Below, one piece after another: positions 46,513-57,808 of a stretch of DNA of 64,000 bases. Position 1 is the first letter of the stretch; each line of letters starts with the position of its first letter. Location of the stretch: the NCBI RefSeq assembly GCF_036067295.1, contig NZ_CP107954.1, positions 806,001-870,000 on the forward strand. The letters are read 5' to 3'. The notes under the pieces are model-generated. The model was not told where the DNA came from and did no database searches. It saw only the letters and a list, made by a program, of their open reading frames with translations. The position numbers were made by a program, and so were the translations under genes. This DNA is from Kribbella sp. NBC_00382 (GTDB taxonomy: Bacteria; Actinomycetota; Actinomycetes; Propionibacteriales; Kribbellaceae).

Positions 46513-47382
46513 ATGAGTGGTTCATTGCGTATCGGACTCGTGTTCCCACCGTCGTTGCGGCCGGAGACGCTGCGGTCGGTCGCGGCGTCGGTCGACGCTG
46601 CCGGGCTGGACGACTTCTGGCTGTCGGAGGACTGCTTCAAGGAGAGCGCCGTCGCCAGCGCAGTGGTCGCCTTGGCTGCCACCGAGCGGGTGCGGGTGGG
46701 GATCGGGCTGCTGCCGGTGGCGCTGCGCTCGGTGGCGCAGGCGGCGATGGAGTTCGCGACGATCGACCGGCTGTTCCCGGGGCGGTTCGCGGGTGGGATT
46801 GGGCACGGCGTACAGATGTGGATGGGGCAAGCCGGCGTACGGGCCGAGGCGCCGCTCACCTTGCTGCGTGAGTTCGCTACCGCGCTGCGACGACTGCTGG
46901 ACGGGGAGACCGTCACGGTGTCGGGGCGGTACGTCACCCTCGACGAAGTCGCGCTGGCCTATCCCCCACTGCAACCACCGCCGTTGTTGATCGGTGCCGC
47001 TGGTCCGCGATCGCTCGCCGCCGCCGGCGAACTCGGCACCGGTACCCTGCTCTCCCTCGGCTTGCCCGTCTCCGCCGTGAAAGAGTCGGTCGCGACTGTC
47101 CTGGCCGGCGCTGGTGATCAGCCGCACGAGGTGTACGCCAGCCTGCCGGCAGCAACAGGCCCGGATGCTCGCGCCCGCGTCGATGCAGAGCTGGCCGCGT
47201 ACAGAATCCCAGGCGGCCCGGACACAGGCGCCGCCGGCGACGCCCGCGCAATCGCCGACCGCTTCCTGGAACTAGCCGACGCCGGCGTCACCGGCATCTC
47301 GGTCCAACCCTGCACCGACGAACCGGACATCGGCGCCTTCGCCCACTTCCTCGCCCAAGAAGTCAGACCACTCCTCAACTGA
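46513..47382 (+). CDS. LLM-class (luciferase-like, F420-dependent) oxidoreductase
   Basis: A protein of 289 residues from ATG 46513 with AAGGATG upstream. IGLVFPPSLRPETLRSVAAS, DDFWLSEDCF, GIGLLPVALRSVAQAAMEFA and GRFAGGIGHGVQMWMGQ are the barrel strands of the bacterial luciferase fold as used by F420-dependent reductases. LAYPPLQPPPLLIGAAGPRS is the conserved C-terminal turn. Substrate unknown. It is divergent from the threonine dehydratase-like gene. Confidence 0.9.
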   Translation: MSGSLRIGLVFPPSLRPETLRSVAASVDAAGLDDFWLSEDCFKESAVASAVVALAATERVRVGIGLLPVALRSVAQAAMEFATIDRLFPGRFAGGIGHGVQMWMGQAGVRAEAPLTLLREFATALRRLLDGETVTVSGRYVTLDEVALAYPPLQPPPLLIGAAGPRSLAAAGELGTGTLLSLGLPVSAVKESVATVLAGAGDQPHEVYASLPAATGPDARARVDAELAAYRIPGGPDTGAAGDARAIADRFLELADAGVTGISVQPCTDEPDIGAFAHFLAQEVRPLLN

Positions 47383-47441
47383 TCCTGCCCGGATAGGCGA
47401 GAATGCGGGGACTTGTCGGTTTTGAGTAGAGGTGGTGCGCG

Positions 47442-48476
47442 GTGGGCAATGATCCGCTTTGGACCGGCTACCGGCATCGCGTCGTGGACGCAGACGGCTG
47501 GCAAACCTTCTGGCGCCTCGACCCACGGGAGCAGCCCTTCGAACTCCACGACTGGCTAGGCCGCCCAGACCGCCCCGGCCACCGCCTCTGGTTGCGCGCA
47601 GCAACCCCCGCCGGAGTACGAGCCACTTGGCGTACAACGGCATCCTCGGTAACCCTGGAAATCCGATCCGAGCCAACCATCTACTCGGAATCCGCCCCCG
47701 TCGACTTCCTCGTCAACGGCAAACTCCACCACCGCCACCCCGTCGACCTCGGCGAACAACAATTCACCGTCGCCCTACCCAGTACCGGCGAGCCGGTCGG
47801 GTTGGCCGGTGCCGGCGAGCCGGTTGAGTTGGAGATCTGGTTGCCGCAGGCGGGCGCGATCGGCGTACGGGACGTGACGTTCGAGGGCGAAGCCGAGCCG
47901 CTCCCCCCGACCGGCCCGCGCTGGATCACCTACGGCAGCTCAATCACCCAATGCGCCGGCGCCTACGGCCCCTCCGAAACCTGGCCCGCCCTAGTCGCCC
48001 GCCAACACGGCTGGGACCTAGTAGCCCTAGGCCTCGCAGGCGAATGCCACCTAGACCCAATCGCCGCCCGAACCATCCGCGACACCCCCGCCCGCCTGAT
48101 CTCCCTCTGCCTAGGCATCAACATCTACGGCGGCGAAACCTTCAACGGCCGAACCCTCCCCGGCCAGGTAGAAGCCTTCCTCCGCACAGTCCGAGAAGGC
48201 CACCCCCACACCCCCATCGTCGTCATCACCCCGCTGGTCGCCCCCAACATCGAAGGCAAACCCAACGCCGTAGGCCTAACCCTCGACGACATCCGAGCCT
48301 GCGTAGAACTAGGCGCCCGAACCCTCGCCGACCCAGACCTCCAACTAATCGACGGCCGCACAATCCTCACCCCCGAAGAAGCCCAATCCCACTACACCGA
48401 CGACGTCCACCCCAACCCCGACGGCTACCGCCTTATAGCCCAACGCCTAGCCCCACTCCTAACTCTCCCGCTCTAA
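47442..48476 (+). CDS. SGNH/GDSL-type hydrolase with N-terminal jelly-roll domain
   Basis: A protein of 344 residues, start GTG 47442. Residues 1-155 form a beta-sandwich (FWRLDPREQPFELHDWLGRP, split from the next strands). Residues 160-344 form an SGNH lipase/esterase: block I ITYGSSIT (Ser nucleophile), block II Gly in LGLAGEC, block III GINIYGG (Asn), block V DDVHPN with His. No signal peptide, so it is probably intracellular. Carbohydrate esterase activity is a guess. From about 47930 the third codon positions almost never use G, whereas a patch at 47780-47880 is G-rich. Confidence 0.88.
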   Translation: MGNDPLWTGYRHRVVDADGWQTFWRLDPREQPFELHDWLGRPDRPGHRLWLRAATPAGVRATWRTTASSVTLEIRSEPTIYSESAPVDFLVNGKLHHRHPVDLGEQQFTVALPSTGEPVGLAGAGEPVELEIWLPQAGAIGVRDVTFEGEAEPLPPTGPRWITYGSSITQCAGAYGPSETWPALVARQHGWDLVALGLAGECHLDPIAARTIRDTPARLISLCLGINIYGGETFNGRTLPGQVEAFLRTVREGHPHTPIVVITPLVAPNIEGKPNAVGLTLDDIRACVELGARTLADPDLQLIDGRTILTPEEAQSHYTDDVHPNPDGYRLIAQRLAPLLTLPL

Positions 48477-48569
48477 CCCACCAGCGAAAGCAGCGTGACC
48501 TCCCTCGGCCCTTATCGTGCGGACGAGTGCGGCTTCGCAGGGAAGCACCGCACCAGCGAAGGGGGCTTC

Positions 48570-49739
48570 ATGCTTACTCGGAACGGAATCGGCCGGCTGA
48601 CGCGGACGGTGGGCGCGCTCGGCGTCGCCACCATGCTCGCCACCGGCGGCACAGTGACCGCGAGCGCCGCCTTGCCGAAGGTCACCGGTCCGACCCTGGC
48701 GGGGACCGCCAAACCGACCTCGGCCAAGTACACGGCGCTCAACGGCGGTGTCACCGATGGCACGTACTGGTACAGCGTCGTGTCGGAGCACGCCAAGTCC
48801 GGCACCAAGGTCTACGACTCCACCCAGCTGATCAAGACCAAGCTGTACGCGTCCACGCCGACCAAGATCGCGACCTTCCGGATCCGTTCCGGTCACGCCA
48901 CGAATCTGCTCGGGCACGGCAACGACATGGCCTACAACGCCGACACCAAGCGGTTGATGATCCCGGCCTGGACCAACGACGACTCGGTCCAGGGTGCCAC
49001 CCAGGCACGAGCCATTCGGATCATCAACCCCAGCACACTCGCGATCGAGAAGACCGTGCTGTTGCCGCACACAACGACCGGCCTGTGCTACGACGCGGTC
49101 AACAACCGGTACGCCGGCGGCACGCTGAACCAGTACTACGCCTACAACAGTGCGTTCAAGGAGACCGGGAAGTCGGCGAAGCTGACGATGACCGGCCTCG
49201 GGCAGGGTATCGACTGCGACCAGAGCTACGTCTACGTGATCACCAGCCCGAAGGGCACGCAGAAGACCAACCGGATCTTCGTCTACGACTGGTCCTTCAA
49301 GCTGGTGCGCACCTACGAGCACGCCTCCGGCTCCGAGAGCGAACACCTCACCCACCAGCGCGGCACCTACTACCTGGGCTTCAACATCGGCGCCGGCCGG
49401 CTCTACCGCCTGGACAACTTCCAGTTCACGGTGACGTACGCCGCCGCGGGTGGTACCGGCTCGATGTCGTCCACCGTGGTGCTCTACGACCGGTCGACGG
49501 CCCTGCGGAAGAACGCCTTCACCCGCTCCGGCTACACCTTCGCGGGCTGGACCGCGAAGCGTTCCTACGACGACAAGACCCGCTACCAGAACCCGAAGGA
49601 CACCAGCAAGACCGGCTGGTACGCGGCCGGCCACCAGCCGAGCGGCTGGAAGCCGTACCTCTACAAGAACGGCGCGACCGTGCTGCACACCACCCCCCGC
49701 GGAGCCGTCGCCCTCACCGCGGTCTGGCGCGCGGCGTAA
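48570..49739 (+). CDS. Secreted protein with beta-propeller-like part and InlB-type C-terminal repeat
   Basis: A protein of 389 residues from ATG 48570 with GAAGGGGG upstream. A signal peptide ends near ASAA (residues 1-33). The body has repeated strands (YWYSVV; GHGNDMAYNADTKRLMIPAW; GIDCDQSYVYVIT) like a beta-propeller lectin or lyase. The C-terminus reads AFTRSGYTFAGWTAKRSYDD and VALTAVWRAA, the Listeria-Bacteroides (InlB B) repeat. No catalytic motif is recognised. It likely binds or acts on a surface polymer. Confidence 0.85.
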   Translation: MLTRNGIGRLTRTVGALGVATMLATGGTVTASAALPKVTGPTLAGTAKPTSAKYTALNGGVTDGTYWYSVVSEHAKSGTKVYDSTQLIKTKLYASTPTKIATFRIRSGHATNLLGHGNDMAYNADTKRLMIPAWTNDDSVQGATQARAIRIINPSTLAIEKTVLLPHTTTGLCYDAVNNRYAGGTLNQYYAYNSAFKETGKSAKLTMTGLGQGIDCDQSYVYVITSPKGTQKTNRIFVYDWSFKLVRTYEHASGSESEHLTHQRGTYYLGFNIGAGRLYRLDNFQFTVTYAAAGGTGSMSSTVVLYDRSTALRKNAFTRSGYTFAGWTAKRSYDDKTRYQNPKDTSKTGWYAAGHQPSGWKPYLYKNGATVLHTTPRGAVALTAVWRAA

Positions 49740-49771
49740 CACCAGCCCCACCAAGAAACTAGAGCGATCAG

Positions 49772-49825
49772 CCGCCCAGGTGTGTGCGCAGAACGGGCCG
49801 ATAGTGCGCGCGCACATCTGGGCGG
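49772..49825. terminator. Strong hairpin after the secreted-protein gene
   Basis: CCGCCCAGGTGTGTGCGC (49772-49789) pairs with 49808-49825 along all 18 positions, with two G.U pairs in the plus-strand RNA, around an 18-base loop. It begins 33 bp past the stop at 49739. It lacks a U tract but is the only clear structure in the 213-bp gap. It is likely the terminator of the upstream gene. Confidence 0.65.
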
Positions 49826-49952
49826 GGATCGGCGCCGGGATCGTTCAGGAGCCTGGCGAACGCAACTATTGCCTCTAACTGGGCAACCCCGCATCTCCCA
49901 AGCGCTGCCACAAGCTGCAACTCGATACTGATAACCGCCCAGGCGGGGCACT

Positions 49953-50507
49953 GTGCACTCCATGCGCACCTGGCTCACCGGGATCCTGTCCAGCCTTCTG
50001 TACGGCGTGCTGTTTGCGCTGGGCACGCACTATCTGATGCACCTCAGCTGGACCGCGGCGCTGGTCGCCGGCGCGGTGAGCGGTCCGCCCTTCGGCGTCT
50101 TGATGGCGATCATGCAACGGCGAACGGACCGTCTTTTCTCGTCGCTGCCCGGCGACCTGTCCCGGCAGCAGGGCCGGGCCGCCGCGCGAGCTTCTCGCCG
50201 TGGCTCAGTTCCGACCGATCCGGCGGTCCGGGCGGCAGCGCTGGATTTTGCTCGCCGGCAACTGGAGCGGTATCAGTCTCGCTGGATGCGCCTGCTGCTG
50301 ATCGTGGTGCCGATCCTGTTCGTGCTGATTGCGGTGTCGACGCTCCTCGACGACGATCGGCCATGGTGGAGAGCAGTCCCGCAGCTCCTCGGTGCTGCCA
50401 CGTTCGGATTCATCGCCTTCGAGCCTCGCCGCCTCCGCCGCCGCGTCGCTGTGCTGTCGGCTGCCGACAACACCGACCGGCGGGTACTACCAGGTGAGTC
50501 CATCTAG
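49953..50507 (+). CDS. Small membrane protein, function unknown
   Basis: About 184 residues; start GTG 49953 (ATG 49962 is possible). Two hydrophobic segments near the N-terminus (WLTGILSSLLYGVLFALGTH; AALVAGAVSGPPFGVLMAI) and two near the middle and C-terminus (WMRLLLIVVPILFVLIAVST; LLGAATFGFIAF) are joined by a basic cytoplasmic loop. No family recognised. Its 3' end (LPGESI, stop) overlaps the convergent kinase gene by 21 bp, and a decayed copy of this junction exists at 51735-51777. Confidence 0.75.
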   Translation: MHSMRTWLTGILSSLLYGVLFALGTHYLMHLSWTAALVAGAVSGPPFGVLMAIMQRRTDRLFSSLPGDLSRQQGRAAARASRRGSVPTDPAVRAAALDFARRQLERYQSRWMRLLLIVVPILFVLIAVSTLLDDDRPWWRAVPQLLGAATFGFIAFEPRRLRRRVAVLSAADNTDRRVLPGESI

Positions 50508-51473
50508 ATGGTTGTGGCCGGAAAGCAGGCGGGCGATGCGGTACTGCGCCGCTTCGCGGATGTCAGCCTGCGGGTGGTGTGCGTACAGAGCGAGCTCCCC
50601 GTACATGTCGTAGAAGTTCGACCGCTCGCGCAGCTGCTCGCGCTCGAACAGCTCCGGGTACGCGCCGCGCAGCCATCCGGGGACCTCTGCGAGCGTGGTC
50701 TCGTCGAGCCCTTGTTCATCGGGTGTGGGTGGGAACTCCCGCGCCCTCGCACACCAGCGCAGGATGGTGTCGAGCTCGACATCCGCCGGCTGAGCCAACG
50801 CCTCCGCGAAGTCGATAAGACCGCTGACGCGTCCGTGGTCCACGATCACATTGGATCCATGTAAATCACCATGGACCAGGACGGGTACGTCGGCGGCGAA
50901 CAACGGCAGCCGTTCCTGGATCCAATCGGAGACGTCCGCGAGCAGACGCGAGTCATGACCGGGCACTCGACTGGCCGCCTCGACCTGCTGAAGCGTCGCA
51001 CTCACCACGGGCGGGTGGAACGCAGGCCACGGCTTGCCGGCGAGCGCGTCGACCAGCCAGGGCGGGAGCAGGTCCGCCGGTACAGGAACGCGGTGAAGTG
51101 CGCGCAACGCAGCGCCGAGGCTCTCGATCATCGCTTGACGCGTACGCGAGTCCGCCGCCGGCCATGCGTCGTACAGGGTTCGGCCAGGCAGACGCTCGGA
51201 GACGTACCACGGCCCGTCCGGCCCGTCGCCGTGAGCGAGATGCTGGGCATGCGGCACCTCACTGCCGGCAAGCAACTCGACAACTGCAGCCTCGTGCCGA
51301 TACGCGCCACGGAACTGCCCGTTGTTGTTCAGCCGTACGACGTACTCATCGCCAACCCACACACGACTAACCCAGCCCGCCTTGGGAACAAAGCGCCCGG
51401 TCGCCGACAGACCAGCCGCCGCCAGCGTCCTCCGCAACGCCGGATCGTCATCTCTCCAGTCGCCGTCGGTCAT
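50487..51473 (-). CDS. Aminoglycoside phosphotransferase (APH)-family kinase
   Basis: A protein of 328 residues. The Brenner motif is VLVHGDLHGSNVIVD with Asp203, and the metal-binding IDFAEAL has Asp221. An N-lobe strand reads EYVVRLNNNG, where Arg47 replaces the usual ATP-binding Lys. Members phosphorylate aminoglycosides, macrolides, choline, hydroxylysine or other small molecules; the substrate is not predictable. A resistance role cannot be claimed. It converges with the membrane protein. Confidence 0.88.
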   Translation of the reverse strand: MTDGDWRDDDPALRRTLAAAGLSATGRFVPKAGWVSRVWVGDEYVVRLNNNGQFRGAYRHEAAVVELLAGSEVPHAQHLAHGDGPDGPWYVSERLPGRTLYDAWPAADSRTRQAMIESLGAALRALHRVPVPADLLPPWLVDALAGKPWPAFHPPVVSATLQQVEAASRVPGHDSRLLADVSDWIQERLPLFAADVPVLVHGDLHGSNVIVDHGRVSGLIDFAEALAQPADVELDTILRWCARAREFPPTPDEQGLDETTLAEVPGWLRGAYPELFEREQLRERSNFYDMYGELALYAHHPQADIREAAQYRIARLLSGHNHLDGLTW

Positions 51474-51519
51474 GAGCGCGAGCCTATTCGCCAGGTGGCT
51501 GCGGCGACACGGGTTTCGG

Positions 51520-51745
51520 TCAGCAGGGTGCGGCTACGCCGGTGGAGGGGACTCGGACGGACTTCTTGAGGGTGCGGATGCGGTCGATCATCGCCTTGGT
51601 GGCCGGGTCCTGTTCGAGTTCGGCGTACAGGGGCTCGACGGCCTTGTCGAAGGCTTGGAGGTTCGCAGGCGTCGCACTGATGATCTTGCCGCCGCGGTTG
51701 TAGTACACCGCTGCGGTGGCGGCCCCAACCCAACTGCCAGACGAG
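51520..51745 (-). pseudogene. C-terminal relic of a TRAP-type solute-binding (DctP-like) gene
   Basis: A minus-strand frame open only from a TAG near 51750 to 51520 reads SWVGAATAAVYYNRGGKIIS, then ATPANLQAFDKAVEPLYAEL and EQDPATKAMIDRIRTLKKSV. This resembles the last 70 or so residues of DctP-type receptors (memory of the family). No upstream two thirds and no signal peptide exist. It is placed next to a duplicated junction relic and is very probably non-functional. Confidence 0.5.
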
Positions 51746-51777
51746 TCCGTCTAGATGGTTACGGCCCGACAGCGGGT
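51735..51777. repeat. Decayed copy of the membrane-protein/APH gene junction
   Basis: GAGTCCGTCTAGATGGTT at 51743-51760 differs at one base in 18 from 50496-50513. On the plus strand both encode LP(G/D)ES(I/V) then TAG, the tail of the membrane protein. On the minus strand both encode SG(H/R)NHLDGL, the tail of the kinase. So both convergent 3' ends are copied here, about 1.25 kb away, just beyond the kinase start. Confidence 0.7.
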
Positions 51778-51866
51778 TGCCCTGGCAAAACCATTGGTGA
51801 GCCGGCTTGCTCCGCTGATGTACTGATGTGCGACCGTGAGTCTGCCCCGTGTCGGAGGTAGTAGTT

Positions 51867-52622
51867 GTGACGAGCTATAACGCGCTTGCCGAGGTGTACG
51901 AGTGGCTCATCTCGGATGCGAAGCTGGCCCCGGCCGAGTTCGCTGCGTCGTTCGACGACGTCCTCGGTCTCCTGCCGCCGAACGCTCACGTCCTCGACTG
52001 TTCATGCGGAACCGGACAGTTGGCGGTCGGCCTCGCCGGTCGTGGCATGCAGGTCGTCGCAACGGACGCCAGCGAAGCGATGGTTCGTCGGACTGCAGAG
52101 TTGGCCGAGGAATTCAGGGCACCTGTCCGGACAGTACGGGCGGACTGGCAAGAGTTGCCCGACCATTTCGAGGACAACACCTTCGACATGGTGTTCTGCG
52201 TTGGCAACTCGCTGCACCATGCCGCGGGCGCGACAGGCAGGATTGCTGCCCTGGAGTCGATGTCACGCCTTCTGCGCCCGGGCGGGCGCTTGGTACTCAC
52301 CTCCCGCACCTGGGAACTCGTGAGGGCCAGAGGTTCCCGGCTCGACATCAGTGACCGACTAGTCCGCCGGAACGGGCGCAATGCCGTCGTGATCTACCGC
52401 TGGGAGATTGCGTCACAGTGGGAGGAAGAGCACCACATCGAGATTGCGATCGCGCAAGTCGATGCGACTGAGTCGGTTCTTGTCCGCTCAGAACTCCTGT
52501 CCTGCTGGCCCTACCGACACGACCAACTCACAGCCGAGTTGCACCAGGTCGGACTCCGGACGGAAAGAAGCACGTACAACCCCGAGGCCGAGAACTACCT
52601 GGTGGTGGCGAGCAAGATATAG
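51867..52622 (+). CDS. Class I SAM-dependent methyltransferase
   Basis: A protein of 251 residues, started at GTG 51867 with GGAGG eight bases upstream (a GTG at 51849 is inside the same stretch). VLDCSCGTGQLAVGLAGRG is motif I, VVATDASEAM motif II, DMVFCVGNSLHH the acidic post-I loop and LLRPGGRLVLTSRTW motif III. The overall pattern is close to glycine/sarcosine N-methyltransferase-like enzymes. Substrate unknown. Confidence 0.9.
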   Translation: MTSYNALAEVYEWLISDAKLAPAEFAASFDDVLGLLPPNAHVLDCSCGTGQLAVGLAGRGMQVVATDASEAMVRRTAELAEEFRAPVRTVRADWQELPDHFEDNTFDMVFCVGNSLHHAAGATGRIAALESMSRLLRPGGRLVLTSRTWELVRARGSRLDISDRLVRRNGRNAVVIYRWEIASQWEEEHHIEIAIAQVDATESVLVRSELLSCWPYRHDQLTAELHQVGLRTERSTYNPEAENYLVVASKI

Positions 52623-52684
52623 AAACAGGCTCACGGACAGGTGGCTACCTATCAAGCACACCGGAGCGCCTCGAGAACTCTAAA

Positions 52685-52704
52685 AGTAACTGTTGGCTGT
52701 TACT
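52685..52704. promoter_or_regulatory. Inverted repeat upstream of abiEi
   Basis: AGTAAC, eight bases, then GTTACT: a perfect 6-bp inverted repeat in an AT-rich 40-bp patch, 23 bp before the abiEi start. AbiEi antitoxins are known to bind inverted repeats in their own promoter. Confidence 0.6.
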
Positions 52705-52727
52705 ATTGAAGTATCGAGGAGGTGATC

Positions 52728-53624
52728 GTGGTGCGCGCAGTCGACGTGTTGGAGTCGTTGGAGCTTCTGGGGTCCAGCCAGTGGGGCCTGGTGACCACGG
52801 TCCAGGCGGCTGCCGCGGGTGTCTCCAAGATGCAGCTGTCCCGCCTCGCCGAGCGTGGCACTTTGCAGCGTGTACGTCATGGCGTCTACGCACTCCCTTC
52901 CGCCGACACCGGACCGTCGCAAGGCCTGCGTGCAGCTTGGCTCGCCACCGGCAGCCAGCCAGCGGGAAACCAGTCGCTGGCTGTCGTGTCTGGTGAGTCC
53001 GCGGCGGCCGTCCACGGGTTCGGTGACCTGCTGCCTTCCAAGTACGAATTCACGACAGCAGTACGTCGGCAGACCACGCAACCCGACATTCGGTACCGCA
53101 AGCGCGATCTGCCGGATGGAGATGTCACCCGAGTCAACGGACTACCGGTGACCACCGCCGCCCGCACCATCAGAGATCTGGCCACCGGCGGCACTGACTT
53201 CGATCATCTTGCCGCCGTGGTCCGTGATGCGGTCACCAGCACAGACGTCACTTCCGCAGCCCTCGTTCAAGCGCTGGAGCCCGCCGCAGAGCGGCTCGGA
53301 TCTCCAGACGGGAACACCCTGCTCACCGCAGTACTGAAAGCTTCTGGGTACCAACCTGATACCCGGGCCCTGGAACTGCTGTCTCCGGCTTTGCGAGACA
53401 GCTTCCTCCGAACACTCGAGCCTCAACTCAAGAACGCCGTCAGCCAGGCCGTCGCCGAGCACCTCCGCCAACTGGCACCGAAACCGCGCCGCCCAGTGAC
53501 GCATGAACACGAACCACGAAATGCCGCGCGTCGGCTGAACAGAAAGGCCGACGGTGGCAGAACGACTCACCCAGCTGGATGCGAACCGCCTGCGGAGGTC
53601 TCTGGGCACCAAGCTGGCCGCTGA
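52728..53624 (+). CDS. AbiEi-type antitoxin (type IV toxin-antitoxin system)
   Basis: About 298 residues. SD AGGAGG is followed by in-frame GTG codons at 52722, 52728 and 52731; 52728 is chosen by spacing. The N-terminal winged helix (LVTTVQAAAAGVSKMQLSRL; RGTLQRVRHGVYAL) and the AbiEi_C-type middle (FTTAVRRQ; YRKRDLPDGDVTRVNGLPVT; AARTIRDLA) are typical. The last 35 residues after about 53520 are low quality and overlap the toxin start, so the true end may have been altered. Family role: represses its own operon and counters the AbiEii nucleotidyltransferase. The toxin beside it is broken. Confidence 0.85.
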   Translation: MVRAVDVLESLELLGSSQWGLVTTVQAAAAGVSKMQLSRLAERGTLQRVRHGVYALPSADTGPSQGLRAAWLATGSQPAGNQSLAVVSGESAAAVHGFGDLLPSKYEFTTAVRRQTTQPDIRYRKRDLPDGDVTRVNGLPVTTAARTIRDLATGGTDFDHLAAVVRDAVTSTDVTSAALVQALEPAAERLGSPDGNTLLTAVLKASGYQPDTRALELLSPALRDSFLRTLEPQLKNAVSQAVAEHLRQLAPKPRRPVTHEHEPRNAARRLNRKADGGRTTHPAGCEPPAEVSGHQAGR

Positions 53625-53800
53625 GGCCAAGAGCCGCGGCGTCGCGGCCGACCCGGTCCGCCGCGGGGTTCGCAGAGTACTCGCGGGATTTCTGGAATCT
53701 GGACGCAGCACTCACGTTCTGCGGTACCTGCCTGGACGAGATCCTCAACGGCCGAAGAACCAACGGCACTTGGGATCCCCACCTCCGCTCCTGGCAGTAG
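53554..53800 (+). pseudogene. Internally deleted AbiEii-type toxin
   Basis: From GTG 53554 a frame begins MAERLTQLDANRLRRSLGTK then LAAEAKSRGVAADPVRR, the usual AbiEii start. After about 53665 sense changes to another frame that reads EYSRDFWNLDAALTFCGTCL, DEILNGRRTNGTWDPHLRSW and stops at 53800; NGTWDP is the usual AbiEii C-terminus. The 200 or more residues between, including the nucleotidyltransferase core, are absent. The two ends are also out of frame. The toxin cannot be active. Confidence 0.7.
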
Positions 53801-54048
53801 CTGCAGCCACCAAGTATGCCCATGGCTGCGGGTGGAGGCTAGAGCTGTTAGAACGGCATGGGAGCCAACGAGACGCAGCGCGGGGCGACTACCTGACGCC
53901 GGACATCGACCCGCGTACGCACGGGCAGCCTCACCGCTCGGGGCTATGCAACAACCAGGGTGCTTTCATCAAGCGGGCGACGCAGGAGCCCGCGCCCAGG
54001 GCCGGTGGGAGCTAGCGCCGTGGGAGCGACGGAGGAGCGAACGAGGTG

Positions 54049-54076
54049 CCGGCGTGGGGTGAGTGCCCCACGCCGG
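54049..54076 (-). terminator. Terminator of glyS
   Basis: CCGGCGTGGGG, six bases, then CCCCACGCCGG: a perfect 11-bp stem, 14 bp beyond the glyS stop. The stretch 53801-54048 between the toxin relic and this hairpin shows no recognisable gene. Confidence 0.8.
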
Positions 54077-54089
54077 ACGGTAGCTCGGG

Positions 54090-57086
<2,997 letters not shown>

Positions 57087-57180
57087 GAACAACTTCCTCA
57101 GGTTCGGTCGACATTCGGGGATCGAGAGCCGCAGTCTATGAGACCGCGACGGGAGTCACGTCATGGATGACCCGGAAGCG

Positions 57181-57717
57181 TTACGAGCGCACGGCAGGAC
57201 TGACACCGCGGATAGCCAGGGCGAGCAATCGCTCGGCCCGGACGGGGTCCTGGTCGCTGGCTGAGGAGATCCCGTTGACCAGGCCCAGCAGGTCGCCGAT
57301 CGTCGCGTCCCGGTCTGCCGCGTGGTGTTGCTGAGCACGGTCGAGGAGCTGCCGGCCGGCCCGGGTGATCCGGGCGTGGAACTCCGAACCGCGCTCGGCG
57401 CTCATCATCAGGGCGGCGCCGAGACCGCGGTTCCGAGTGGCGTGGGCGACGACGGCCGACAACCAGCTGCGGAGCGCTTCCCCTGAGTCGTCGTGGTCGA
57501 GCAGCTCGTCGGACCGCGCGCAGACGGCGTCGACACTGCTCTTGAACACCGTCTCGAGCATCCTGGTCCGGCCGCCGAAGTGCCGATGCAGGGTCGCCGA
57601 GCCGACCCCGGCCCGGCGGGCGATCTCTTCCATCGAGGCGTCCGCGCCCTGCTCGGCGACGACCTCCGCGGCCACTGCGACCAGCCGCTCGAAGTTCCGT
57701 CGCGCATCGGCCCGCAC
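57181..57717 (-). CDS. TetR-family transcriptional regulator
   Basis: A protein of 178 residues: NFERLVAVAAEVVAEQGADA, then MEEIARRAGVGSATLHRHFGG form the DNA-binding domain. The ligand domain contains HATRNRGLGAALMMSAERGS. It is divergent from an LLM oxidoreductase with repeated GCTAAC elements in between, so it probably represses both. Related TetR genes next to F420-type or SDR genes respond to xenobiotic-like ligands; here the ligand is unknown. Confidence 0.92.
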   Translation of the reverse strand: MRADARRNFERLVAVAAEVVAEQGADASMEEIARRAGVGSATLHRHFGGRTRMLETVFKSSVDAVCARSDELLDHDDSGEALRSWLSAVVAHATRNRGLGAALMMSAERGSEFHARITRAGRQLLDRAQQHHAADRDATIGDLLGLVNGISSASDQDPVRAERLLALAIRGVSPAVRS

Positions 57718-57729
57718 AACATCTCCCTT

Positions 57730-57787
57730 GCTAACTGGGGTGGTCCCCCATATCGTACCCGAGTAGCTAACCGGGGTGACACCCCAC
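57730..57787. promoter_or_regulatory. Repeated operators between tetR and the LLM oxidoreductase
   Basis: GCTAACTGGGGTGG (57730) and GCTAACCGGGGTGA (57766) are direct repeats 36 bp apart. Each leads into an inverted repeat: GGGG, TGGT, CCCC in the first, and GGGGTG, A, CACCCC in the second. This is a plausible pair of TetR sites covering both promoters. Confidence 0.55.
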
Positions 57788-57808
57788 TTAAATTCCAGGG
57801 AGTACGAG

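Noticed and set aside
47951..49762. A 603-codon Arg/Pro-rich frame in the plus strand
   Set aside because: Shadow of the SGNH and secreted-protein genes created by the C-rich strand; composition is non-protein-like.
50487..51473. Calling the APH-family gene an antibiotic-resistance gene
   Set aside because: The family covers many small-molecule kinases, and nothing in the sequence or neighbours shows an antibiotic substrate.
57087..57180. T-box leader before glyS
   Set aside because: The upstream gap is under 100 bp and shows no specifier stem or T-box core.
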